Shown here: positions 1-5,554 of the stretch, one piece after another | Layout of the letters: each line of letters starts with the position of its first letter | Position numbering within the stretch: position 1 is the first letter of the stretch | Origin: CAYUCJ01 sp049282265 | GTDB lineage: Bacteria; Desulfobacterota; DSM-4660; Desulfatiglandales; Desulfatiglandaceae | Direction of reading: 5' to 3' | Assembly (NCBI GenBank): GCA_049282265.1 | Contig: JBAPTR010000093.1 | Coordinates: 1 to 5,554, forward strand | DNA: 5,554 bases | The notes under the pieces: generated by a model | The model's input: only the letters and a program-made list of their open reading frames with translations | Database searches by the model: none | Told to the model about the DNA's origin: nothing | Made by a program: the position numbers and the translations under genes

Positions 1-1481
1 TAAGTTTTGACGTCACACAAGACAACAGCCCCTTTGTAGACGGCGATGTCATCTGCGCGGCAGATCTGGACAATAACGGTGACATAGATCAGACGGAAAT
101 CGACTACTGCCTCGATACGGATATCGCAAACAAGAAGATTTGCCCGTATGAGATGACCGATTGCCAGTTTGAAACAAAGCCGCCCATTTGTCCTTCCGGC
201 AGTTCGTTCAATCCCGCCGATAATCAATGCGAAACGGTGTGGTCCTGCCCCCCCGGCGGTTACACCTTATCGGGAGATGTTTGCATTAGCTATTCCCAAA
301 TTACCTGCCTCAGCAGTGGTTCCTATTCGGCCTCTCTACAGCGCTGTATCGCCGGCCTGGAATGCCCACCGGGATATTGGTTTTCATCCAGCGACTGTGC
401 CTGTGTTTCAAGTAGCTTCTGGTGTTCGGCCGGGACTTACAATTCAACGAAAAAATTATGTGAGGCCACCCCGGGTGCTGGAAACGTATGCCCTTCAGGT
501 TTTGCCTATAACGAAACGGACGATGTATGTGAAGGCAGTCCGTCATGTACCTTCGGATCGTTTAATTCCGCTACCGAGCAATGTCTGGCAGGCACTTCCT
601 GTACATCAGGATACAGTGTCAATTGCGATGCAAACCGGTGTGAAGCCGTTCCCTCATGCAGTGATGGCTCATCTTTCAATACGACCACCAACAGATGCGA
701 GACCCCTACCATATGCCTTCCTGGCTTCACCAGGACCGATCATAATTGCCAGGCCGATCCCACCTGTCCTCCATGTAATCTTGTATTCAATCCGACCACC
801 CACCTTTGTCAAGGAGATCAATGTCCGCATAATCATGACTCCGTGTGCTACGAGTGTATTCCTCTTGGAGGAATCAACAAATGCAGTCCCTATTCATGTT
901 ACGTCTATCCCCATTTCCAGAATACCGATACCCAACAGGGCACAAACGACAAGCAGGACAATGGGATAGTAGACAGCAACGGCAACTGCCTCGGAACGAT
1001 ATACATCTTCAACGGCAAAGACATGCGATGCAGGAAAGCCGGCATAGAAACCGGATTCTTCAATTGTTGTGACGGAGGCGATACCTGGTTCGGTCTAGGC
1101 AAATGCAAGGGAGAGGAGGAGCAGCTCTCCACTCAAAAGAGCAAGGGATTGTGTCACTACATAGGTGATTATTGTTCCAACGAATGGCCCCTGGTTGGAT
1201 GCGTCCAGAGGAAGAAAACCTACTGCTGCTTCAATTCCAAGCTGGGACGCATCCTGCAGGAACAGGGAAGAGAAACGCTGCAGGCATTCGGTCCCACGGG
1301 GAATTGGGGTACTTCCAAATCCCCTAATTGCCGCGGGTTTACCGCCGAAGAATTTCAGATGCTCAACTTCGATAACATCGATCTCTCCGAGTGGTACGGC
1401 GACATCGTGACCCGGACACAAGGAAACATCGAAAACACCATGCAGGATAAGGTTCAGAATTTCTATAATGAAACGCACTAA
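1..1481 (+). CDS. traN: TraN mating-pair stabilisation protein, 5' truncated by window edge
   Basis: TraN is the outer-membrane adhesin of F-type conjugation that stabilises donor-recipient pairs. The frame is open from base 3 with no stop, so the first ATG in the window (153) is internal and the true start lies upstream. About 490 residues are visible, roughly 45 of them cysteine. In order: an EF-hand-like loop (63-98); eleven cysteine-rich repeats of 17-22 residues (189-821); a second cysteine-rich region; and a C-terminal segment (1320-1394) beginning SPNCRGFT and ending IDLSEW, which is the family signature, preceded by CCFNSKLGRILQEQGR. The last codons overlap the traW start by 14 nt. 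In family members disulfides hold the fold, which fits the CxxC-bearing TraF downstream. The family call rests on the C-terminal domain; the repeat region is less conserved and may bear recipient specificity (inference). Confidence 0.9.
   Translation, partial: SFDVTQDNSPFVDGDVICAADLDNNGDIDQTEIDYCLDTDIANKKICPYEMTDCQFETKPPICPSGSSFNPADNQCETVWSCPPGGYTLSGDVCISYSQITCLSSGSYSASLQRCIAGLECPPGYWFSSSDCACVSSSFWCSAGTYNSTKKLCEATPGAGNVCPSGFAYNETDDVCEGSPSCTFGSFNSATEQCLAGTSCTSGYSVNCDANRCEAVPSCSDGSSFNTTTNRCETPTICLPGFTRTDHNCQADPTCPPCNLVFNPTTHLCQGDQCPHNHDSVCYECIPLGGINKCSPYSCYVYPHFQNTDTQQGTNDKQDNGIVDSNGNCLGTIYIFNGKDMRCRKAGIETGFFNCCDGGDTWFGLGKCKGEEEQLSTQKSKGLCHYIGDYCSNEWPLVGCVQRKKTYCCFNSKLGRILQEQGRETLQAFGPTGNWGTSKSPNCRGFTAEEFQMLNFDNIDLSEWYGDIVTRTQGNIENTMQDKVQNFYNETH
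63..98 (+). other. EF-hand-like calcium-binding loop in TraN
   Basis: The twelve codons read DLDNNGDIDQTE. They match the canonical EF-hand or dockerin loop: acidic or Asn ligands at positions 1, 3 and 5, Gly at 6, Ile at 8, Asp at 9 and Glu at 12. The loop is followed by IDYCLDTD and sits just ahead of the cysteine repeats. Calcium binding is inferred from the loop only; the flanking helices cannot be confirmed, and any partner loop would lie upstream of the window. Confidence 0.6.
189..821 (+). repeat. Eleven tandem cysteine-rich protein repeats in TraN
   Basis: Eleven units of 17-22 residues (19, 20, 19, 20, 22, 19, 18, 19, 19, 17, 19) lie head to tail with no gaps. The rough consensus is C-P-x-G-[ST]-[FY]-N-x-x-[TS]-x-x-x-C-E-x-x-P-x, giving two cysteines per unit. 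Units 4, 8 and 11 have an extra cysteine; unit 11 begins CPPC. At the DNA level the copies are strongly diverged, so this is an old protein-level repeat and not a recent tandem duplication. A spaced, disulfide-stapled stalk or adhesive surface is a reasonable inference. Confidence 0.85.
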
Positions 1482-2142
1482 ATCGGTCATCATCCCGCTT
1501 GTATTTGGGGCCTCTATTCTCCTGATGGGCTCGCCATCCCATGCGGCGATTCATGACCTGGGCATTTTTGGGCAAACATACCCGATAGCTGAACAGGATG
1601 CCTTGAAGGAAATCAAGGGGAGAGTGGCACAGGTTGATTGGAGCAAAATATTCAACAGGAAAAAAATGGTAAAGGCCGTTCAAAATTACCGGCCCGACAC
1701 GCCTTTCCTGCCAAGAGCACGGGAGGATGCTGTAAAGCTTGTGGACATGACCTACACCCTTGCCTTTGACATCCCGGACGGGAAGGGCGGTATTCTCTAT
1801 CCCAAGGGATATACCTTCAATCCGCTTGATTACGTCAATTTTGAGAAAACACTTGTCGTCATCAACGGGGATGATCCCGACCAGGTTGCGTGGTTCACGG
1901 GATCTGATTATGCCGGAGGATTCGACAGCATGCTGGTCCTGACCGGCGGCTCATACTATGAGCTCGGCAAGAAACTGGAACGGCCGGTGTTTTACGCAAA
2001 TACCGATATCGTCAGGCGGTTTCAACTGGAGGCCGTGCCCTCAATAGTTCACCAGAAAGGCAGATACATGGAGGTTCGAGAAATTGTCCTTTCCAAGAGC
2101 AAGATCCACAAAATTCAAAAGATTCAAAAAGTTCACAAGTAG
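1468..2142 (+). CDS. traW: TraW, periplasmic F-pilus assembly protein
   Basis: TraW is a periplasmic protein needed for F-pilus assembly, acting with TraU and TrbC. The product is 224 residues, near the usual family length. Residues 1-26 form a signal peptide: basic MKRTK start, hydrophobic core, PSHA cleavage site. Family features follow: LGIFGQTYPIAE just after cleavage, a LPRAR motif near residue 76, a YPKGYTFNPLDY block, VINGDDPDQVAWF, and a C-terminal QLEAVPSIVHQKG segment matching the family's FG-hVPA block. The ATG at 1468 lies inside the end of traN (14-nt overlap) with only a weak upstream AGGATAAGG, so translation is probably coupled to traN. The last 16 residues are a lysine-rich tail (KIHKIQKIQKVHK) that overlaps the traU start and looks like an extension beyond the conserved domain. 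Confidence 0.9.
   Translation: MKRTKSVIIPLVFGASILLMGSPSHAAIHDLGIFGQTYPIAEQDALKEIKGRVAQVDWSKIFNRKKMVKAVQNYRPDTPFLPRAREDAVKLVDMTYTLAFDIPDGKGGILYPKGYTFNPLDYVNFEKTLVVINGDDPDQVAWFTGSDYAGGFDSMLVLTGGSYYELGKKLERPVFYANTDIVRRFQLEAVPSIVHQKGRYMEVREIVLSKSKIHKIQKIQKVHK
2070..2074 (+). promoter_or_regulatory. Ribosome-binding site deciding the traU TTG start
   Basis: GGAGG lies 9 nt before the TTG at 2084, inside traW. It is the only good Shine-Dalgarno near the start of the traU frame. It supports the long TTG-initiated form over a TTG at 2144, which would leave a signal peptide without a basic n-region. Confidence 0.7.
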
Positions 2143-3130
2143 ATTGTTGCTGCCCCTGCTCTTGTGCCTGTTTTCTGCGAGTGCACATGCCATATGCAAG
2201 GGCACACCCCACAATCCCTTGACCGAGGTCTGCTACCAGTGCATGTTCCCGTTCAAGATCGCGGGGGTTACCGTGGCAAGGGCGCCGACAGATACCCCGG
2301 ATGCCCCTGATGCCGCATCCGCCCCTGTATGCATCTGTCCCATACCCGTACCCCCGTTTTTCAGGATCGGGATCTCCGTCAGCTTCTGGGAGCCTGCCAG
2401 GTTCGTGGAGGTGGTCAAGGACGCCTACTGTTTTCCTTCCATCGGCGTTGGTTTCAGTGCGCCGAAAAAAGGATTCCTGAACGGGGGAAGCGAAGACGCG
2501 GGAGATAACCAGGAAGACCCTTCGACCTTTTTCCAGGCCCACTACGCCATTTATCCCATCTGGTCAATGCTGGAACTGTTTGTGGATTCCGCCTGCCTGG
2601 AGGCAAGCGGCTTCGACATTGCGTACCTGACAGAGGTCGATCCCACCTGGAATGACGATCTCCTTGCGCTGACCATATACCCTGAAACGCTCCTCTTCGG
2701 GAATCTCCCGGCCCAGCTCTCCTGCATTGCCGATGCAGTGGCATCCAATGCAGGCCTCCCCCTTTCACCGCTTTTCTGGTGCCTGGGATCATGGGGCAGC
2801 ACCTATCCTATGAGCGGCCATGTGAGTGATGACAACCTGGTCCAGGCGAGTCTTTCAGCTGCCTCCCGGCTCATCTACAAGATGGGGAGGATAGGGTCCA
2901 TCTGTGATACGGGCCTGTACGTGTGTTCCTGCGTGCCGACCCCCATCTGGGTCAAGCACAATTACCGATTTTCCATAGCAAAGCCCGTTACCGGGTACCA
3001 ATGTATTCCCGTGGGAAGGTCGTCCTTGATATGGGGAGCAGGCAAGAACCCTCCACTCCCTGCAGAGGGGAATTCCCCGGATAATTTCATGTATATCCTG
3101 TTCAGAAAGAGGGCCTGCTGTGCGGGATAA
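2084..3130 (+). CDS. traU: TraU, periplasmic conjugative DNA transfer / pilus assembly protein
   Basis: TraU is a cysteine-rich periplasmic protein which in F is needed mainly for DNA transfer and contributes to pilus number. The product is 348 residues, typical of the family. The 36-residue signal peptide has an unusually long basic n-region (about 20 residues), then LLLPLLLCLFSASAHA with cleavage before ICKG. Mature TraU opens with the family block C-x-G-x-x-x-NPLTEVCYQCMFP. Also seen are VCICPIPVPP, ISVSFWEPARFVEV, FDIAYLTEVDPTWNDD, PETLLFGN, LSPLFWCLGSWGSTYPM, and a C-terminal CSCVPTPIWVKHNYR. About 15 cysteines remain in the mature form, making it a likely client of disulfide-handling proteins such as TraF. 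The TTG start is supported by GGAGG 9 nt upstream. The gene overlaps traW by 59 nt and trbC by 11 nt. Confidence 0.92.
   Translation: MSFPRARSTKFKRFKKFTSRLLLPLLLCLFSASAHAICKGTPHNPLTEVCYQCMFPFKIAGVTVARAPTDTPDAPDAASAPVCICPIPVPPFFRIGISVSFWEPARFVEVVKDAYCFPSIGVGFSAPKKGFLNGGSEDAGDNQEDPSTFFQAHYAIYPIWSMLELFVDSACLEASGFDIAYLTEVDPTWNDDLLALTIYPETLLFGNLPAQLSCIADAVASNAGLPLSPLFWCLGSWGSTYPMSGHVSDDNLVQASLSAASRLIYKMGRIGSICDTGLYVCSCVPTPIWVKHNYRFSIAKPVTGYQCIPVGRSSLIWGAGKNPPLPAEGNSPDNFMYILFRKRACCAG
2101..2136 (+). repeat. Four-copy 9-nt degenerate repeat read in two frames
   Basis: Four consecutive 9-nt units (aagatccac, aaaattcaa, aagattcaa, aaagttcac) occupy the traW/traU overlap. In the traW frame they encode KIH-KIQ-KIQ-KVH, the end of the TraW tail. 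In the traU frame, one base on, they encode RST-KFK-RFK-KFT, the basic n-region of the TraU signal peptide. Replication slippage expanding a 9-nt unit would keep both frames open, which probably explains its presence. Confidence 0.7.
3108..3113 (+). promoter_or_regulatory. Ribosome-binding site for the trbC GTG start
   Basis: AGAGGG lies 6 nt before the GTG at 3120, inside the last codons of traU. It supports the GTG start, which places a basic residue cluster (MRDKQR) directly before the hydrophobic N-terminal segment. Confidence 0.55.
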
Positions 3131-3962
3131 ACAACGGCTCATAGCAATGGCCATCCTGCTGGCTGCCCTGGTTGCCATTAACTGGATCGAACGGCCGGTC
3201 CCGGTCAGGGGTGAGGGCATGAGAGATGTAGAGGGTCTGCTGGACAGATCCGATCGGCAAAGCAAGCATATGGTTGTCCCCCGGTTTCATGGCAATGAGG
3301 CGGCAAGGGAGACTGCAAATATTTACCATTCCCGAAAGTATCAGGCCAGGCTTCACAAGGAAATAGGGAGGCTCAAGGCCCGGCTGTTTCCTGACTCGGT
3401 CACGGCACAAGAAGATGCAAGTAGCGTAAAAGCCGGTGAAAAGACATTCCTCTTGCAGGATGAGCGGATCTACCTGTTCATTTCATCATCGATGCCTATT
3501 TCAACACTCAGAAACTATGCAGCCGACATGGACAAGTTGAAAGACCCACAGATAAGCATGGTCATGAAAGGATTTGTGGGTGGCATGCACTATATCAAGC
3601 CGACCATCAAGTTCATCGAGAAAATCCTTGTGAAGGATTTGACGTGCGATGCTTCGATCAGTCAAGGGGAGCGTAGATCACACCCCCCTAAATGTGAAGT
3701 TTACAACGCCACCGTCAATGTGGACCCCTTGCTATACTCCCGATATGGGATCCGTTCAGTCCCGGCAATCCTGTATATTCGCGGGCTTCATTCTACTGAT
3801 CCGCAACAGAGCGAAGGCATCACGGACAACACCTCTGTATCGGATGTCTACATGGTGTCTGGAGATGTTTCGCTCGAATATGCTCTGGATACCATAAGAA
3901 AGGCGTCCAAAAGCAGCCAGGTGGAAGGCATACTGAAAGAGCTAAGGAGGAGCTTTTATTGA
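3120..3962 (+). CDS. trbC: TrbC, F-type pilin assembly protein
   Basis: F-type TrbC is a periplasmic protein required for pilus assembly and a partner of TraW. The product is 280 residues. Residues 7-23 are hydrophobic with no clear AxA cleavage site, so it may stay anchored in the inner membrane. Residues 60-92 are charged and probably helical. The C-terminal half carries the family's thioredoxin-like fold: YLFISSSMP (118-126), MVMKGFVGG (147-155), VNVDPLLYSRYGIRSVPAILY (199-219, split here only by position) with the cis-proline site at P215, and SGDVSLEYAL (247-256). There is no CxxC; the only two cysteines are C176 and C192, flanking a short basic loop, and could form a structural disulfide. 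The GTG start overlaps traU by 11 nt. Its stop overlaps the trbI start as TTGA. This is unrelated to the TrbC pilin of RP4 systems, which shares the name. Confidence 0.85.
   Translation: MRDKQRLIAMAILLAALVAINWIERPVPVRGEGMRDVEGLLDRSDRQSKHMVVPRFHGNEAARETANIYHSRKYQARLHKEIGRLKARLFPDSVTAQEDASSVKAGEKTFLLQDERIYLFISSSMPISTLRNYAADMDKLKDPQISMVMKGFVGGMHYIKPTIKFIEKILVKDLTCDASISQGERRSHPPKCEVYNATVNVDPLLYSRYGIRSVPAILYIRGLHSTDPQQSEGITDNTSVSDVYMVSGDVSLEYALDTIRKASKSSQVEGILKELRRSFY
3944..3950 (+). promoter_or_regulatory. Ribosome-binding site for the trbI TTG start
   Basis: AAGGAGG, preceded by T, is close to a perfect match to the 16S anti-Shine-Dalgarno. It sits 8 nt before the TTG at 3959, which itself overlaps the trbC stop (TTGA). 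This spacing decides the start and offsets the weak start codon. Confidence 0.8.
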
Positions 3963-4273
3963 AAACAATCAAAATCATCATGTTATCCGCACTTGTGAGT
4001 GCAATCATCACGGCCGGAAGTATCTGGTACTACGATCAGCACTGCGCCACCAAGATCGCGGTTATTGATATGACCGGCTATGTGGCCAGATTGAAAAAGG
4101 CGTACCTGGCAGGAAAGCTCCCCAAAGAAGAGCTGGATAACAGGCTCAAGCGGTTGAGTGGTCAAATCAGGAGCAATTATGCCCCAAATACCGTGGTGCT
4201 TTTGAAGGAGGTTGTAGTAAGTGGAAAGGTTCAGGACTTTTCTCCGGAAATTTTTTCCGAAACAAACCAGTAA
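3959..4273 (+). CDS. trbI: TrbI, F-type inner-membrane pilus protein
   Basis: F-type TrbI is a small inner-membrane protein; in F its overexpression or loss alters pilus outgrowth or retraction. The product is 104 residues, somewhat shorter than the about 128 residues of F TrbI. Residues 5-25 form one transmembrane segment after a basic MKTIK start, giving an N-in, C-periplasmic topology. The periplasmic part shows the family pattern: IAVIDMTGYVARLKKAY (a predicted helix after a V-x-D/F-D-M strand), an amphipathic helix with LDNRLKRLSGQI, then NTVVLLKEVVVSGKVQDFSPEI, which is the family's H-x-V-I-L-V-x-x-A-V-V-x-G-x-x-D-I-T-x-E-I block (assignment by pattern memory, no search run). It begins at a TTG with a near-perfect ribosome-binding site. 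Its 3' 53 nt also encode the start of the next gene. The RP4 trbI gene is a different, larger family. Confidence 0.75.
   Translation: MKTIKIIMLSALVSAIITAGSIWYYDQHCATKIAVIDMTGYVARLKKAYLAGKLPKEELDNRLKRLSGQIRSNYAPNTVVLLKEVVVSGKVQDFSPEIFSETNQ
4205..4212 (+). promoter_or_regulatory. Ribosome-binding site for the S26 peptidase GTG start
   Basis: AAGGAGGT lies 8 nt upstream of the GTG at 4221 and is embedded in trbI codons for the conserved KEVV segment. It strongly supports the GTG start and the resulting 53-nt gene overlap. Confidence 0.8.
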
Positions 4274-4742
4274 GAGCCTGGTCAGCCTGTTCATGGGATT
4301 CTTGGCACTTTGTTATACAGGGTGGATAATTCCGGAAAGGATATCCCTTTCTCCGACTTCCTCTATTGGACATTATGTCTTTCTCTACAAGAGACATTTC
4401 AAAGCATCAGACATCAGGAAGGGTTCTCTGGTGGTTGTGCCTCTCTACACCAGAATCGCCCCCCACTGCTGGCCATGCCTGGTGGTGAAGTATATCCGGT
4501 GCGATTCGGGAGAGAGGCTCGATGTGAGAAACACACGGGAATTTTACTGCAACAATGTTTTTCTCGGAATGGCCAAGACGCACTCGAAAAAGGGCGTTCC
4601 CGTCAAGATTTTTAAGTACAACGGGATTATCCCGAAGGGAAAGTTCTTCGCTATGGGCACTTGCATTGACAGCTATGACTCAAGGTATGTGGGGTTGGAA
4701 AACAAGAATGACATTAAGGCGATTGCTGTTCCTATCATTTAG
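4221..4742 (+). CDS. trhF: S26-family conjugation signal peptidase (TraF of RP4 / TrhF type)
   Basis: Members of this serine peptidase family, such as RP4 TraF, mature pilin or other exported conjugation proteins. The product is 173 residues, typical for the family. Residues 19-37 form one membrane anchor. The likely Ser/Lys dyad is S48 (in TSSIGHYVF; S47 is the alternative) and K90 (in CLVVKYIRCDSGE, equivalent to the KR-x-x-x-L-P-G-D box). The C-terminal box is intact: IIPKGKFFAMG, then DSYDSRYVG and IKAIAVPI. An unusual feature is C83-W-P-C86, a CxxC just ahead of the catalytic lysine, plus three further cysteines (94, 110, 148). The GTG start has a strong ribosome-binding site. The gene overlaps trbI by 53 nt and traF by 35 nt. 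The symbol follows usage in related elements and avoids confusion with the thioredoxin-like traF next door. The substrate is unknown here; no pilin gene is in the window. Confidence 0.85.
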   Translation: MERFRTFLRKFFPKQTSKSLVSLFMGFLALCYTGWIIPERISLSPTSSIGHYVFLYKRHFKASDIRKGSLVVVPLYTRIAPHCWPCLVVKYIRCDSGERLDVRNTREFYCNNVFLGMAKTHSKKGVPVKIFKYNGIIPKGKFFAMGTCIDSYDSRYVGLENKNDIKAIAVPII

Positions 4743-5554
4743 CATTTTTTTCACTATGCTCTCCGCATCTCCTGTGTGGGCACAATCCACTCGCGACAGG
4801 AACCCTCTGGAATCGCCTGGTGACGTCGAGAATAGTCCAGTTCCGCCTCAAGTGATTTTCCCTCATAGCCGGCTGCAAGATCAGGCGGAACAGAAGGAAT
4901 CACGACCTTTTTACCAGGACCGAAAACAGGGCTGGTACTGGTATCAGAGAGAACCCGCCAAGCCAAAAAAACCAAAACCCGGGGTTCCTCCCAGAAAGAG
5001 ACTTCCCGATCTCAGTGACTACACCATGCGGCAACTGTGGAATATGTACCCGGACGATTTCCAGGCCCTGCTCAATAGATTCATGAAAAAGGCCGTACAG
5101 CGTCCCACCGAAAAAAATGTCCTCCAATACCTGACCATGCAGGATATTGCGAGAAGAAAATCCCTCGCCTATGCGAGCGTCACGTCTTATGTGGAACAGA
5201 GACACCCCGAATTGTCCACCAAGACGGTCTATCCCGTCACGGCCCCCGGCCAGGCCGCTGTCGTTGCGATGAGGACCGCGGAACAGGAAAATACCATCGA
5301 GAGCGGACATGAGCAATTTGCATTGATCATGTTCACCCGTGAAGGGTGTGATTTCTGCGAGGCACAAAAATCCATCCTCGCCTATTTCGTCAACAAATAC
5401 GGGTGGCCTATCAGGATGATCGATATAGAGAAAAATCCCAACATGGCCGGCAGGTTCAACGTCACCATGACGCCGACAATCATCCTGGTTGACAAGGATT
5501 CCGGCAAATACATGCCGATCTCGGTTGGCGTTATTTCCATGTCAGAACTGTCTT
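4708..5554 (+). CDS. traF: TraF, thioredoxin-fold F-pilus assembly protein with CxxC, 3' truncated by window edge
   Basis: TraF is a periplasmic F-pilus assembly protein with a C-terminal thioredoxin fold. The frame is open to the window end, showing 282 residues without a stop. The ATG at 4708 is chosen because it gives a clean signal peptide: MTLRR, a hydrophobic core, and cleavage at about A25 after SPVWA. No strong ribosome-binding site precedes it, so coupling to the overlapping peptidase gene (35 nt) is likely; an ATG at 4687 is the alternative. Family marks are GWYWYQ (75-80), a Lys/Pro linker (83-98), and PTEKNVLQYLTMQDIARRKS (133-152). The thioredoxin fold follows: FTREG then C214-D-F-C217 (5347-5358), with cis-proline P256 in MTPT (5473-5475). 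F plasmid TraF lacks the CxxC, whereas this copy keeps it, so a redox role like that of F TrbB or DsbC is plausible (inference). Confidence 0.87.
   Translation, partial: MTLRRLLFLSFSIFFTMLSASPVWAQSTRDRNPLESPGDVENSPVPPQVIFPHSRLQDQAEQKESRPFYQDRKQGWYWYQREPAKPKKPKPGVPPRKRLPDLSDYTMRQLWNMYPDDFQALLNRFMKKAVQRPTEKNVLQYLTMQDIARRKSLAYASVTSYVEQRHPELSTKTVYPVTAPGQAAVVAMRTAEQENTIESGHEQFALIMFTREGCDFCEAQKSILAYFVNKYGWPIRMIDIEKNPNMAGRFNVTMTPTIILVDKDSGKYMPISVGVISMSELS

Noticed and set aside
169..969. 266-codon open frame in +1 phase relative to traN
   Set aside because: It is proline- and arginine-rich with no recognisable domain, lies wholly inside traN, and traN has clear family motifs. The openness follows from the repeated codon pattern of the cysteine repeats.
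1660..1666. A7 run in traW (also 4965-4971 and 5111-5117 in traF), considered as frameshift or phase-variation sites
   Set aside because: All three genes stay in frame across the runs, seven is short for phase variation, and no alternative frame yields a sensible product.
3067..3078. Perfect 12-bp palindrome GGGGAATTCCCC near the end of traU
   Set aside because: It has no loop or flanking symmetry, no T-tract, and lies in coding sequence; chance is sufficient.
2012..3410. Several minus-strand open frames of 83-176 codons across traU and trbC
   Set aside because: They are antisense to genes with strong family signatures, show no domains, signal peptides or good ribosome-binding sites, and overlap one another.
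4310..4615. 101-codon plus-strand frame within the peptidase gene
   Set aside because: It is in another frame of a gene with an intact S26 catalytic pattern and has no recognisable features.
4745..4751. T7 run just after the peptidase stop, considered as a terminator
   Set aside because: No stable GC-rich hairpin precedes it and it encodes the hydrophobic core of the TraF signal peptide.
4900..5367. 155-codon minus-strand open frame
   Set aside because: It is the shadow of traF, whose plus-strand frame carries a signal peptide, CxxC and family motifs.
1..5554. CRISPR array, tRNA/rRNA, insertion sequence, attachment site or origin of transfer
   Set aside because: The window is filled by overlapping coding regions and no spaced direct repeats, RNA-gene signatures, transposase motifs or terminal inverted repeats were seen.

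Overview
The window is the interior of one plus-strand operon for an F-type (MPF_F) conjugative type IV secretion system. It carries seven genes packed end to end: traN (5' end outside the window), traW, traU, trbC, trbI, an S26-family conjugation signal peptidase (TraF of RP4 / TrhF type), and the thioredoxin-fold traF (3' end outside the window). All seven recognisable products belong to pilus assembly and mating-pair stabilisation, so the DNA is part of a conjugative plasmid or an integrative conjugative element. No relaxase, coupling protein, integrase, origin of transfer or cargo gene is visible, so these two cannot be told apart.

The host is probably a Gram-negative diderm, because nearly every product is exported or membrane-anchored and the F-type system spans two membranes. 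Moderate GC content, strong AAGGAGG ribosome-binding sites and frequent GTG/TTG starts fit Proteobacteria or Desulfobacterota. The sequence alone does not fix the taxon.

Layout: 1-1481 traN, with an EF-hand-like loop, eleven cysteine-rich repeats and a conserved C-terminal TraN domain; 1468-2142 traW; 2084-3130 traU; 3120-3962 trbC; 3959-4273 trbI; 4221-4742 S26 peptidase; 4708-5554 traF. Every junction overlaps, by 14, 59, 11, 4, 53 and 35 nt in order. There is no intergenic DNA, no internal promoter or terminator was seen, and four of the six visible start codons are TTG or GTG. Strong translational coupling is the natural reading.

Working together, TraW, TraU and TrbC form the periplasmic assembly group that F systems need for pilus growth or DNA transfer. 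TrbI is a small inner-membrane protein affecting pilus dynamics. The S26 peptidase probably matures pilin or another exported component. TraF, which here keeps a CxxC active site, may shuffle disulfides in the cysteine-rich TraN and TraU. TraN is the outer-membrane adhesin that stabilises the mating pair.

The machine itself is a known system. The less ordinary details are the EF-hand-like loop in TraN, the traW/traU overlap built from a 9-nt repeat read in two frames, the CWPC motif in the peptidase, and the retained CxxC in TraF.
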